Shown: positions 55,810 through 63,040 of the stretch, piece by piece
Numbering within the stretch: position 1 is the stretch's first letter
Layout of the letters: each line of letters begins with the position of its first letter
NCBI GenBank assembly: GCA_965214825.1
Contig: OZ243981.1
Span: 1,922,001 to 1,986,000, forward strand
Length of the DNA: 64,000 nt
From: UBA2970 sp965214825
GTDB taxonomy: Bacteria > Verrucomicrobiota > Verrucomicrobiia > Limisphaerales > AAA164-E04
Direction: 5' to 3'
Position numbers and translations under genes: made by a program
The notes under the pieces: model-generated
Told to the model about the DNA's origin: nothing
The model's database searches: none
The model's input: the letters and a program-made list of their open reading frames with translations, nothing else

Positions 55810-56664
55810 GTGGCGGTAAAATCATTTAAACCATTCACACCAGCAAGACGGTTTCTAACGGTGGCGTCCTTTGCCGACATCACCAAGAAGAAGCCGGAGA
55901 AGCGGCTGACGACAACGCGAAAAAAGACCGGCGGGCGTAACTGCTACGGGCGGATTACTGCTCGGGCGATTGGCGGCGGCCATAAGCAAAAGATCCGCGA
56001 TGTGGATTTCCGGCGGCGGAAGCACGGCATCGAGGCCGCCGTAACTGCCATTGAATACGACCCCATCCGGTCTGCCCGGCTGGCCTTGTTGCGGTATGCC
56101 GACGGGGAGAAGCGATACATCATTGCGCCGAAGGGTCTCAAGCTGGGTGACAAAGTGATGAGCGGGAGCGGCGCCCCCAAAAAAGTTGGGTGCGCGATGC
56201 CCTTGTCCGAAATCCCCGTTAGTTCGAGCATTCACAGCATAGAATTGGTTCCCGGCAAGGGCGGCCAAGTTGTTCGCAGCGCTGGCTCCTTTGCCACGTT
56301 GATGTCGTTTGACGCCGGGTATGCGCAGGTGAAACTTCCTTCGGGGGAAATCCGCAAGTTTCACGGGAAATGCCAAGCCACCATCGGCGCCGTTGGCAAC
56401 AGCCAGCATGAAAATGTCATGTTGGGCAAAGCCGGGCGGGCGCGCCATTTGGGCCGCAGGCCGTTGACGCGCGGGGTTTCCCGGAATCCGGTCGACCATC
56501 CGAACGGCGGCGGGCAGGGGCAATCTAAAAGCGGCGGCGGCCGCCAGCATCTGGTGTCGCCTTGGGGTCTATTGGCGAAAGGATATAAAACGCGCCATCC
56601 GCACAAAACTTCCAACCGGTTCATTTTGGTGCGGCGGGACGGCCGGCCGATGAAACGCAAATAG
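55810..56664 (+). CDS. rplB: 50S ribosomal protein L2
   Basis: A 284-residue protein near the peptidyl transferase centre. GTG 55810 is the start, preceded by GGGAGGAGAAAGTT, a strong ribosome binding site; no ATG fits. Sequence features are KRLTTTRKKTGGRNCYGRIT, GGGHKQKIRDVDFRRRKHGI, MPLSEIPVSSSIHSIELVPG and RGVSRNPVDHPNGGGQGQSK, with the conserved His in DHP. The usual length is about 275. Confidence 0.96.
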   Translation: MAVKSFKPFTPARRFLTVASFADITKKKPEKRLTTTRKKTGGRNCYGRITARAIGGGHKQKIRDVDFRRRKHGIEAAVTAIEYDPIRSARLALLRYADGEKRYIIAPKGLKLGDKVMSGSGAPKKVGCAMPLSEIPVSSSIHSIELVPGKGGQVVRSAGSFATLMSFDAGYAQVKLPSGEIRKFHGKCQATIGAVGNSQHENVMLGKAGRARHLGRRPLTRGVSRNPVDHPNGGGQGQSKSGGGRQHLVSPWGLLAKGYKTRHPHKTSNRFILVRRDGRPMKRK

Positions 56665-56672
56665 CGACGAGT

Positions 56673-56951
56673 ATGGGACGTTCAATCAAAAAAGGGCCGT
56701 TTGTGGATGAGTCGCTTCTCAAAAAGATCGCCCGGATGAACGAGGCGGGAGCGAAGAAGCCGATCAAGACTTGGTCGCGGCGCTCGATGATCACTCCAGA
56801 CTTTGTCGGGCACACCTTCAGCGTTCACAACGGTAAAGTGTTTCATTCGGTTTTTGTCACGGAAAACATGGTGGGGCATCGGTTGGGCGAGTTTTCGCCG
56901 ACGAGGGCCTTTCGCAAACACGGTTCGCACACGGCCAAAGTTACCAAGTAG
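56673..56951 (+). CDS. rpsS: 30S ribosomal protein S19
   Basis: A 92-residue 30S head protein. It starts MGRSIKKGPFVDESLLKKIA and contains KTWSRRSMITPDFVGHTFSV, HNGKVFHSVFVTENMVGHRL and GEFSPTRAFRKHGSH. It sits 8 bases after rplB. Confidence 0.97.
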   Translation: MGRSIKKGPFVDESLLKKIARMNEAGAKKPIKTWSRRSMITPDFVGHTFSVHNGKVFHSVFVTENMVGHRLGEFSPTRAFRKHGSHTAKVTK

Positions 56952-56953
56952 CC

Positions 56954-57283
56954 ATGAGAGTACAGGCTGTTACCCGCAATGTTCGAATATCGGCGCAGAA
57001 AGTGCGCGAAGTTGTTCGGCAGATTCAAGGTATGAACGCATTGCAAGCGGTCGCGGTACTCTCGGTTGTCCCGCGGAAATCGGCGCGAATTGTCGAGAAG
57101 ACTCTGAAATCGGCCATTGCTAATGCGGAAAACAACAACAATCTCAAGCCGGAAGGGCTGGTTGTGCGGGAAGCGGTTGCCGGGCAAGCCAGAACCTTGA
57201 AACGGTTTGTTCCCAAGGCACGCGGTTCGGCTGGGGCCATTCTCAAACGCAGTTGCCACGTGAAGATTGTGGTGTCCGATTAA
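56954..57283 (+). CDS. rplV: 50S ribosomal protein L22
   Basis: A 109-residue protein lining the exit tunnel. It starts MRVQAVTRNVRISAQKVREV, and SAIANAENNNNLKPEGLVVR plus TLKRFVPKARGSAGAILKRS are conserved, including the macrolide-region hairpin. It starts 2 bases after rpsS. Confidence 0.96.
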   Translation: MRVQAVTRNVRISAQKVREVVRQIQGMNALQAVAVLSVVPRKSARIVEKTLKSAIANAENNNNLKPEGLVVREAVAGQARTLKRFVPKARGSAGAILKRSCHVKIVVSD

Positions 57284-57294
57284 ACAGATTTAGC

Positions 57295-57981
57295 ATGGGA
57301 CAGAAGACAAATCCGATTGGCCTGCGCATCGCCGTGAACCGGGACTGGCGCTCGAAGTGGTATGCCGACAAGCGAAACTTTGGAGGGTTGTTGGCCGAGG
57401 ACTGCCAGATTCGCGACATTCTCAAATCGAAACTGGAAGCAGCGGCGGTGCCCAAAATTCAAATCGAGCGGGCGGCTACCCGTTGCCGTGTAACTATTTT
57501 CACCGCACGGCCTGGCGTGGTGATCGGCCGCAAAGGGGCAGAAATTGACAAGCTGAAGGAAGAAATCTCGCTGCTGACAGGCAAGGAGATTTATGTGGAC
57601 ATTCAGGAGATCAAGAAGCCTGAACTGGACGCACAACTGGTTGCCGACAATGTCTGCCTACAGTTGGAGCGCCGGATTTCTTTTCGCCGGGCGATGAAAA
57701 AGGCCGTTCAAATCGCCATGGATTTTGGTGCTGAAGGCATCAAAATCCGTTGCGCCGGGCGGCTGGGCGGCGCTGAATTGGCGCGGGTTGAATCTTATTT
57801 GGAAGGGCGGGTGCCGCTGCACACTTTGCGGGCTGACATTGATTACGGCTTTTCGGAGGCAAAAACGCTCTACGGTGTCCTGGGCGTCAAGTGTTGGATT
57901 TGCAAGGGAGAGATGGACGCTTCGCCGCCGGCGTCGGAAGCGCGGCCTGCGGCATCGTCGAGCTTGCCGTTTCTTGGTTAA
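57295..57981 (+). CDS. rpsC: 30S ribosomal protein S3
   Basis: A 228-residue mRNA-entry protein with an N-terminal KH domain. It starts MGQKTNPIGLRIAVNRDWRS, has the KH motif RPGVVIGRKGAEIDKLKEEI and the C-domain KKAVQIAMDFGAEGIKIRCA, GRLGGAELARVESYLEGRVP, LHTLRADIDYGFSEAKTLYG. The tail beyond WICKGEM is Ala/Pro/Ser-rich. ATG 57295 is fixed by homology; the upstream frame overlaps rplV. Confidence 0.97.
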   Translation: MGQKTNPIGLRIAVNRDWRSKWYADKRNFGGLLAEDCQIRDILKSKLEAAAVPKIQIERAATRCRVTIFTARPGVVIGRKGAEIDKLKEEISLLTGKEIYVDIQEIKKPELDAQLVADNVCLQLERRISFRRAMKKAVQIAMDFGAEGIKIRCAGRLGGAELARVESYLEGRVPLHTLRADIDYGFSEAKTLYGVLGVKCWICKGEMDASPPASEARPAASSSLPFLG

Positions 57982-58008
57982 TCAAAGGGAAAGAAAGGAA
58001 GCGTTGAT

Positions 58009-58428
58009 ATGCCTTTAATGCCGGCCAGAGTGAAGCATCGGAAGATGCAGCGGGGGAGCCGATCGGGAATCGCCCGCCGGGGCGAGTCGGTCGCCTTCGG
58101 TGAATTCGGGTTGCAAGCCTTGGGGCGGTGTTGGCTCGACAACAAGCAGATTGAGGCGGCCCGTATTGCTCTCACCCGAAATATGAAACGCCGCGGCAAG
58201 GTTTGGATTCGCGTATTTCCGGACAAAAGCTACACGAAAAAACCTTTGGAAACGCGAATGGGGAAGGGCAAAGGGCCTGTGGAAGGCTGGGTCGCGGTGA
58301 TTCGCCCGGCAAGGATTCTGTTTGAGATCGACGGCGTTTCGGAAAGTTTAGCCCGCGAGTCCCTGCGTTTAGCAGCGGCCAAGTTGCCCATGCGGACTAA
58401 GTTCATTGCCCGGCACAAGTTAAGTTAA
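58009..58428 (+). CDS. rplP: 50S ribosomal protein L16
   Basis: A 139-residue protein near the A site. It starts MPLMPARVKHRKMQRGSRSG, with FGEFGLQALGRCWLDNKQIE, AARIALTRNMKRRGKVWIRV, FPDKSYTKKPLETRMGKGKG and PVEGWVAVIRPARILFEIDG, all standard. Confidence 0.97.
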   Translation: MPLMPARVKHRKMQRGSRSGIARRGESVAFGEFGLQALGRCWLDNKQIEAARIALTRNMKRRGKVWIRVFPDKSYTKKPLETRMGKGKGPVEGWVAVIRPARILFEIDGVSESLARESLRLAAAKLPMRTKFIARHKLS

Positions 58429-58433
58429 TCGTC

Positions 58434-58646
58434 ATGCCGTTAAAAATGTCAGATTTGCGCGATCTCTCGCCGGTAGAGTTAAACGCCAAGAACCGGGATT
58501 CTCGTCAGGAGCTCTTCAACCTGCGTTTGCAAAAGGCAAGTAGTCAATTGGAGAAGCCGTCGCGGCTGCGGGATTTGCGCCGGGATATCGCCCGGATTGA
58601 AACGCAGATGTCTCTTCTGCGCCGCCAAACAAAGAGCAAAGTTTGA
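58434..58646 (+). CDS. rpmC: 50S ribosomal protein L29
   Basis: A 70-residue two-helix protein. It starts MPLKMSDLRDLSPVELNAKN with RQELFNLRLQKASSQLEKPS and RLRDLRRDIARIETQM. It lies 5 bases after rplP and 11 bases before rpsQ. Confidence 0.93.
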   Translation: MPLKMSDLRDLSPVELNAKNRDSRQELFNLRLQKASSQLEKPSRLRDLRRDIARIETQMSLLRRQTKSKV

Positions 58647-58657
58647 CCGCATACACT

Positions 58658-58933
58658 ATGGCAGAGCCGTCAGCAAAACGAGGACATCGCAAGGAGCGCG
58701 TGGGGGAGGTAATTTCCAACCGGATGAACCGAACGATTATCGTGCGGGTGCGAAGGCGAATGCACCATCCCCGCTATAAGAAAGTGGTTACAGTGTTCAG
58801 CAAATGTTACGCGCACGACGAGCGGGAGCAGGCAAAAGTCGGCGACCAAGTTCGCATTTTGGAGACGCGGCCTCTTTCCAAAACGAAATGTTGGCGTTTG
58901 GTTGAGATTTTGAGTTCGGGCTCTGCTGCTTAA
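58658..58933 (+). CDS. rpsQ: 30S ribosomal protein S17
   Basis: A 91-residue OB-fold 16S rRNA-binding protein. It starts MAEPSAKRGHRKERVGEVIS with NRMNRTIIVRVRRRMHHPRY, KKVVTVFSKCYAHDE and VGDQVRILETRPLSKTKCWR. ATG 58658 is preferred to TTG 58643, which would overlap rpmC. Confidence 0.95.
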   Translation: MAEPSAKRGHRKERVGEVISNRMNRTIIVRVRRRMHHPRYKKVVTVFSKCYAHDEREQAKVGDQVRILETRPLSKTKCWRLVEILSSGSAA

Positions 58934-58964
58934 AACCTTAAAACGATAGGGAAGGCGAAAGAAA

Positions 58965-59330
58965 ATGCTTCAATTGCGCAGTTTGTTAAACGTAGCCGAC
59001 AACACCGGCGCCAAGAAAGCGGCGGCGATCGGCGTGTTGGGGCAAGGGCAGCGCGTGGCTCGCATCGGCGACATCATCAAAGCCCACATCAAAGAGGCTT
59101 CTCCAGATGGAACTGTCAAGAAGGGAGATGTCGTCAACGCCGTTGTCGTCAGAACCCGGCATTCCATCCGCCGCAACGACGGGTCGTATCTTCGTTTTGA
59201 TTCCAACGCCGTCGTGATTATCGACAAAGATAAAAACCCACGGGGAACGCGCATCTTCGGCCCCGTCGCTCGGGAGCTGCGGGAAAAGAAGTTTATGAAG
59301 ATTGTCTCCCTCGCCCCGGAAGTGATTTGA
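58965..59330 (+). CDS. rplN: 50S ribosomal protein L14
   Basis: A 121-residue intersubunit-bridge protein. It begins MLQLRSLLNVADNTGAKKAA. GDIIKAHIKEASPDGTVKKG, AVVVRTRHSIRRNDGSYLRF and the end GTRIFGPVARELREKKFMKI are conserved; a final VSLAPEVI is usual. Confidence 0.97.
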   Translation: MLQLRSLLNVADNTGAKKAAAIGVLGQGQRVARIGDIIKAHIKEASPDGTVKKGDVVNAVVVRTRHSIRRNDGSYLRFDSNAVVIIDKDKNPRGTRIFGPVARELREKKFMKIVSLAPEVI

Positions 59331-59334
59331 GCAT

Positions 59335-59619
59335 ATGCCGACAAAACTTCATGTAAAAAGAGGGGACGAAGTCGTGATCCTATCCGGCACCGAGAAAGGG
59401 CGGCGCGGGAAAATTATTGCCGTGTTTCCCAAGGCCGATCGGGTCATCGTCGAGGGTGTCAAGTTGATCAAAAAACACATTCGAAAGAACCAGCAATATC
59501 CCGAGGGCGCCATTCTGGAGCGGGAAGGGACGATCCACCTCTCGAATGTGATGTTGGCGGAAAAGTTTGACGCTCGCGCGGCGCGGCGCAGGCAAGCGAA
59601 TGAAGATCGTGTTGCATGA
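59335..59619 (+). CDS. rplX: 50S ribosomal protein L24
   Basis: A 94-residue KOW-domain assembly initiator. It starts MPTKLHVKRGDEVVILSGTE, with KGRRGKIIAVFPKADRVIVE and GVKLIKKHIRKNQQYPEGAI. It is shorter than the 105 residues of E. coli. Its stop overlaps the rplE start (ATGA). Confidence 0.95.
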   Translation: MPTKLHVKRGDEVVILSGTEKGRRGKIIAVFPKADRVIVEGVKLIKKHIRKNQQYPEGAILEREGTIHLSNVMLAEKFDARAARRRQANEDRVA

Positions 59620-60152
59620 AACCGAGGTTTTATCAAAAATATATCGACAGCGTGGCGCCCGAACTCAAGGAGAGCAACCAGTATGCCAATATCCATCAAA
59701 TACCCCGGTTGGAGAAAATCGTGGTCAACATGGGTGTCAGCTCTACTTTGGAAAAGGGCGCGCTGGAGGATGCCGCGCGAAATTTGGCTTTGATTACCGG
59801 GAGGAAGCCAACGTTGTGCCGCGCCAAGAAGAGCGTGTCGAACTTCAAACTGCGCGTTGGGCAGCCAATCGGTTGCCGCGTAACTTTGCGGCGAGGGATG
59901 ATGTATGAGTTTTTCGACCGGCTTGTCACCGCGGCCTTACCCCGCATCCGCGATTTCCGCGGCATTTCAAGCAAGTCGTTCGACGGGCGCGGGAACTATT
60001 CCCTGGGCATCTCGGACCAAACCATCTTCCCCGAGATCGACCTTGATAAGGTCAAACGGACGCAGGGAATGGACGTGACAATTGTAACAACGGCAAAAGC
60101 GGATGAAGAAGCTCGCAAATTGCTAACGCTGATGGGCATGCCCTTTGCATAA
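59616..60152 (+). CDS. rplE: 50S ribosomal protein L5
   Basis: A 178-residue 5S rRNA-binding protein. It starts MKPRFYQKYIDSVAPELKES. Conserved parts are PRLEKIVVNMGVSSTLEKGA, ITGRKPTLCRAKKSVSNFKL, GQPIGCRVTLRRGMMYEFFD, LPRIRDFRGISSKSFDGRGN and YSLGISDQTIFPEID. It is translationally coupled to rplX by a 4-base overlap. Confidence 0.97.
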   Translation: MKPRFYQKYIDSVAPELKESNQYANIHQIPRLEKIVVNMGVSSTLEKGALEDAARNLALITGRKPTLCRAKKSVSNFKLRVGQPIGCRVTLRRGMMYEFFDRLVTAALPRIRDFRGISSKSFDGRGNYSLGISDQTIFPEIDLDKVKRTQGMDVTIVTTAKADEEARKLLTLMGMPFA

Positions 60153-60164
60153 ACGGATATCAAT

Positions 60165-60434
60165 ATGGCAAAAAAATCCTGGACAGAACGGAACAAAAAG
60201 AAGGCGGCGATGGTGAAGAAGTATGCCGAACGCCGAGCTGAGTTGAGAGCTCAGCGCGATTACGAAGGCTTGAGCAAGCTGCCCCGGAATGCCAGCCCAA
60301 CTCGGTTGGTGAACCGTTGCCACGCTACCGGTCGACGGCATGGATACTTCAGGAAGTTCGGCTGTTCCCGGTTGGCATTCCGGGAAATGGCGTTGGCTGG
60401 ATTGATTCCCGGCGTTACGAAAGCGAGTTGGTAA
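60165..60434 (+). CDS. rpsN: 30S ribosomal protein S14 (zinc-free form)
   Basis: An 89-residue S14. It starts MAKKSWTERNKKKAAMVKKY and has LPRNASPTRLVNRCHATGRR, HGYFRKFGCSRLAFREMALA and GLIPGVTKASW. Only single Cys residues occur where the zinc-binding type has CxxC pairs, and the chain is long, so this is the C-minus form that works without zinc. Confidence 0.95.
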   Translation: MAKKSWTERNKKKAAMVKKYAERRAELRAQRDYEGLSKLPRNASPTRLVNRCHATGRRHGYFRKFGCSRLAFREMALAGLIPGVTKASW

Positions 60435-60438
60435 AAGT

Positions 60439-60822
60439 ATGGACCCGATTGCCGACATGTTGACCAGTATCCGGAACGCGAATTCCGCCTTGCTGCCCGA
60501 AGTGCAGGTGCCGCACTCGAAGTTGAAGGAAGGCGTGGCTGCGATGCTGTCGCGGGAAGGGTACATTCACAAGTATCGCGTTTCCGGCGAGAGCAAGAAG
60601 CAAATTTCGATGACTCTGAAATATAAAGGGCGCTGCGGCGTGATTGCTGGAATTAAACGAATTAGCCGCCCCGGTTTGCGCCGTTATGTCGGCTCTCGGG
60701 AAGTGCCTCGCGTGTTGGGGGGGATGGGCATTTCGATTCTCTCCACCTCTCGCGGCGTGATGACCGGGAGTGACGCCAAGAAACAGAATATCGGCGGAGA
60801 AGTTCTCTGCCATGTCTGGTAA
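60439..60822 (+). CDS. rpsH: 30S ribosomal protein S8
   Basis: A 127-residue 16S rRNA-binding protein. It starts MDPIADMLTSIRNANSALLP. KRISRPGLRRYVGSREVPRV, LGGMGISILSTSRGVMTGSD and the end KKQNIGGEVLCHVW match the family. In E. coli S8 represses the spc operon. Confidence 0.97.
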   Translation: MDPIADMLTSIRNANSALLPEVQVPHSKLKEGVAAMLSREGYIHKYRVSGESKKQISMTLKYKGRCGVIAGIKRISRPGLRRYVGSREVPRVLGGMGISILSTSRGVMTGSDAKKQNIGGEVLCHVW

Positions 60823-60827
60823 CGATA

Positions 60828-61364
60828 ATGTCAAGAATTGGAAAAATGCCGATCCCCGTGCCTGAAAAGGTGAAGGTGGCGATTGCCGGCCGTTCGGTGG
60901 CAGTTGAGGGGCCGAGGGGAAAGCTGTATTGGGAGGTGCCCGGCCGCACGACGGTTTCCTTGAAGGAAAATACGATTGTGGTAGAACGGGGCAGCGACGA
61001 TAAAGAGGCGAAGTCCCAGCACGGCTTAACCCGTTCTTTGGTGAATAACATGGTGGTTGGTGTTTCCCAGGGATTCGTCAAGGAGCTGGAAATCCGGGGC
61101 GTTGGCTTCAAGGCAGCAGTCAAGGACAAGGCGGTGGAACTGAATCTGGGATACTCCCACACCATCCGCTACTCGATTCCCGAGGGGATTCAAATTTCTA
61201 TTGCCGAAGGGACGAACGTCAAGGTCGAGGGCGCGGACAAGCAGGCTGTGGGCAGAGCGGCAGCGGAGATTCGGAGCTTCTATCCGCCGGAGCCTTACAA
61301 GGGCAAAGGAGTGCGGTATAAAGACGAGCGTGTTATCCGCAAGGAAGGCAAGACGGTACAGTAA
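60828..61364 (+). CDS. rplF: 50S ribosomal protein L6
   Basis: A 178-residue two-domain protein near the factor-binding site. It starts MSRIGKMPIPVPEKVKVAIA. GLTRSLVNNMVVGVSQGFVK, LELNLGYSHTIRYSIPEGI-type sequence (VELNLGYSHTIRYSIPEGIQ) and FYPPEPYKGKGVRYKDERVI are conserved. It lies 5 bases after rpsH. Confidence 0.97.
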   Translation: MSRIGKMPIPVPEKVKVAIAGRSVAVEGPRGKLYWEVPGRTTVSLKENTIVVERGSDDKEAKSQHGLTRSLVNNMVVGVSQGFVKELEIRGVGFKAAVKDKAVELNLGYSHTIRYSIPEGIQISIAEGTNVKVEGADKQAVGRAAAEIRSFYPPEPYKGKGVRYKDERVIRKEGKTVQ

Positions 61365-61367
61365 GCG

Positions 61368-61760
61368 ATGAATGCAAACTTTCCGGTTAAAGAGATGAAA
61401 ACGAAACGGCGGAGACAACTCGTGCGGCGGCGGCGGTTCCGCATTCGGCGGAAAATTTCTGGGACAAGCGATTGCCCGCGGATGAGCGTCCGGTTCACAG
61501 AAAGGAATGTTCACGTGCAGTTTATTGATGACATCGCCGGCGCCACCTTGGCGTCGGTCTCCTCCATTAGCCAACAGGCCAAATCCTCGGACAAGCTCTG
61601 CGCCAATGTGAAAAGCGCGGCGGTGTTGGGCGGGCTGGCAGCTTCCGCAGCGAAAGAAAAGGGGATTGCTGCTGTGGTGTTCGACCGGAGCGGCGCCCGT
61701 TATCATGGAAAAGTCAAAGCGCTGGCTGAGGCGGCCAGAGCCGGTGGCCTTCAATTCTAA
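61368..61760 (+). CDS. rplR: 50S ribosomal protein L18
   Basis: A 130-residue 5S rRNA-binding protein. The family features are RRRRFRIRRKISGTSDCPRM, SVRFTERNVHVQFIDDIAG and the end VVFDRSGARYHGKVKALAEA. The N-terminal MNANFPVKEM is an unusual extra lead; a second ATG (MKTKRRRQL) ten codons in could be the real start. Confidence 0.94.
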   Translation: MNANFPVKEMKTKRRRQLVRRRRFRIRRKISGTSDCPRMSVRFTERNVHVQFIDDIAGATLASVSSISQQAKSSDKLCANVKSAAVLGGLAASAAKEKGIAAVVFDRSGARYHGKVKALAEAARAGGLQF

Positions 61761-61777
61761 CTGGGCAAGGATTTCTC

Positions 61778-62557
61778 GTGGCAGAAGCATCGAACACAAA
61801 AGAAAGCGGCTCGTTCCCATCGGCCGGCGCGGCGCCGAATCCCACATCCCGCGGGCGAGCGAGCGGCGGGTTTCGCAACCCAGGCGGGCGAGCGGGCGGT
61901 AATCGTGGTTGGCGCGAAGGCCGCGGCGGCCAAAAATTCTCCGACAATGGAGGTGATTCGGACATCACGGAAAAGGTGATTTTTATCAACCGCTCATCCA
62001 AAGTGGTTAAAGGCGGGCGGCGGTTCAACTTTAGTGCCTTGATCGTCGCCGGCGATGGCAAAGGCAAGGTCGGCCTCGGTTTGGGTAAAGCCGGAGAAGT
62101 GGCCGACGCCATTCGGAAGGCGAGCGAAAACGCCCGGCGTTCCATGGTTCCGGTGGCCTTGACGGGCAACACTATTCCGCATCGGGTGAACACCTGTTTT
62201 GGCGGCGCGTCCGTCATGCTCCGGCCGGCATGTCCGGGAACCGGAGTGATTGCCGGCAAAATCGTGCGCTCAGTGCTGGAATCGGCGGGAGTAAAAGATG
62301 TGTTGACGAAATCACTGGGCTCCAATAATGCAGCCAACGTGGCCAAAGCGACCTTGGCGGCTCTGACGGGATTGAGGCGAAGAGTGGATATTTTTGCCGA
62401 CCGCGGCGTGGCTGCACCGGAACAGACGGCTCGATCCGCCGTTGAAGCGCCTGCAGACATCCAAGAAACAGCAACAGAAGCGGCACCGGAATCAGCCAAT
62501 GCTCCCGCGCCGGCAAATGAAACAACAACATCCGATCCATCCCATGCGCTTACATAA
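61778..62557 (+). CDS. rpsE: 30S ribosomal protein S5, extended at both ends
   Basis: A 259-residue S5, against about 165-170 in most bacteria. The core is VIFINRSSKVVKGGRRFNFS, ALIVAGDGKGKVGLGLGKAG, EVADAIRKASENARRSMVPV and MLRPACPGTGVIAGKIVRSV. About 65 Gly/Arg/Ser-rich residues precede it and an Ala/Pro/Glu-rich low-complexity tail of about 45 residues follows. Its stop overlaps rplO by 14 bases. Confidence 0.95.
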   Translation: MAEASNTKESGSFPSAGAAPNPTSRGRASGGFRNPGGRAGGNRGWREGRGGQKFSDNGGDSDITEKVIFINRSSKVVKGGRRFNFSALIVAGDGKGKVGLGLGKAGEVADAIRKASENARRSMVPVALTGNTIPHRVNTCFGGASVMLRPACPGTGVIAGKIVRSVLESAGVKDVLTKSLGSNNAANVAKATLAALTGLRRRVDIFADRGVAAPEQTARSAVEAPADIQETATEAAPESANAPAPANETTTSDPSHALT

Positions 62558-63023
62558 CCTTAAACCACGCCCCGGAGCGAAACACCGGCGAAAGCGCCTT
62601 GGACAAGGCGATTCCAGCGGCCGCGGCAAAACCAGTGGCCGCGGACACAAGGGGCATCATGCCCGCTCAGGGAGAGGGTTTCGTCCCGGATTTGAAGGCG
62701 GCCAGATGCCGTTGATTCGGCGTTTGCCCAAGAGGGGCTTCAGCAATGCGCGACACACAACCACTTACATTCCGGTGAATGTCGCGGCTCTGGATATTTT
62801 TACCGAGGGCAAAGTTGTGGATAACGCCGCGCTGCGAACCGCCCGTTTAGCTCATGGTCGGGCCGCCGGCATCAAAATCCTCGGCAACGGCGAGATTTCA
62901 AAAAAACTAGTCGTCAAAGCACAAGCTTTCAGTGCTGCCGCCAGAGCAAAGATCGAAGCTGCTGGGGGGAGCTGCGAAGTCGTCCCGGCCGTCAAAGAGA
63001 AGAAGACCAAACGCGGAGTGTAA
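62544..63023 (+). CDS. rplO: 50S ribosomal protein L15
   Basis: A 159-residue protein. It starts MRLHNLKPRPGAKHRRKRLG with the Gly-rich signature GRGKTSGRGHKGHHARSGRG and FEGGQMPLIRRLPKRGFSNA. The start lies inside the end of rpsE, so translation is coupled. The rpmD gene that usually sits between rpsE and rplO is absent. Confidence 0.96.
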   Translation: MRLHNLKPRPGAKHRRKRLGQGDSSGRGKTSGRGHKGHHARSGRGFRPGFEGGQMPLIRRLPKRGFSNARHTTTYIPVNVAALDIFTEGKVVDNAALRTARLAHGRAAGIKILGNGEISKKLVVKAQAFSAAARAKIEAAGGSCEVVPAVKEKKTKRGV

Positions 63024-63040
63024 AAGACGAATCGTAAACC

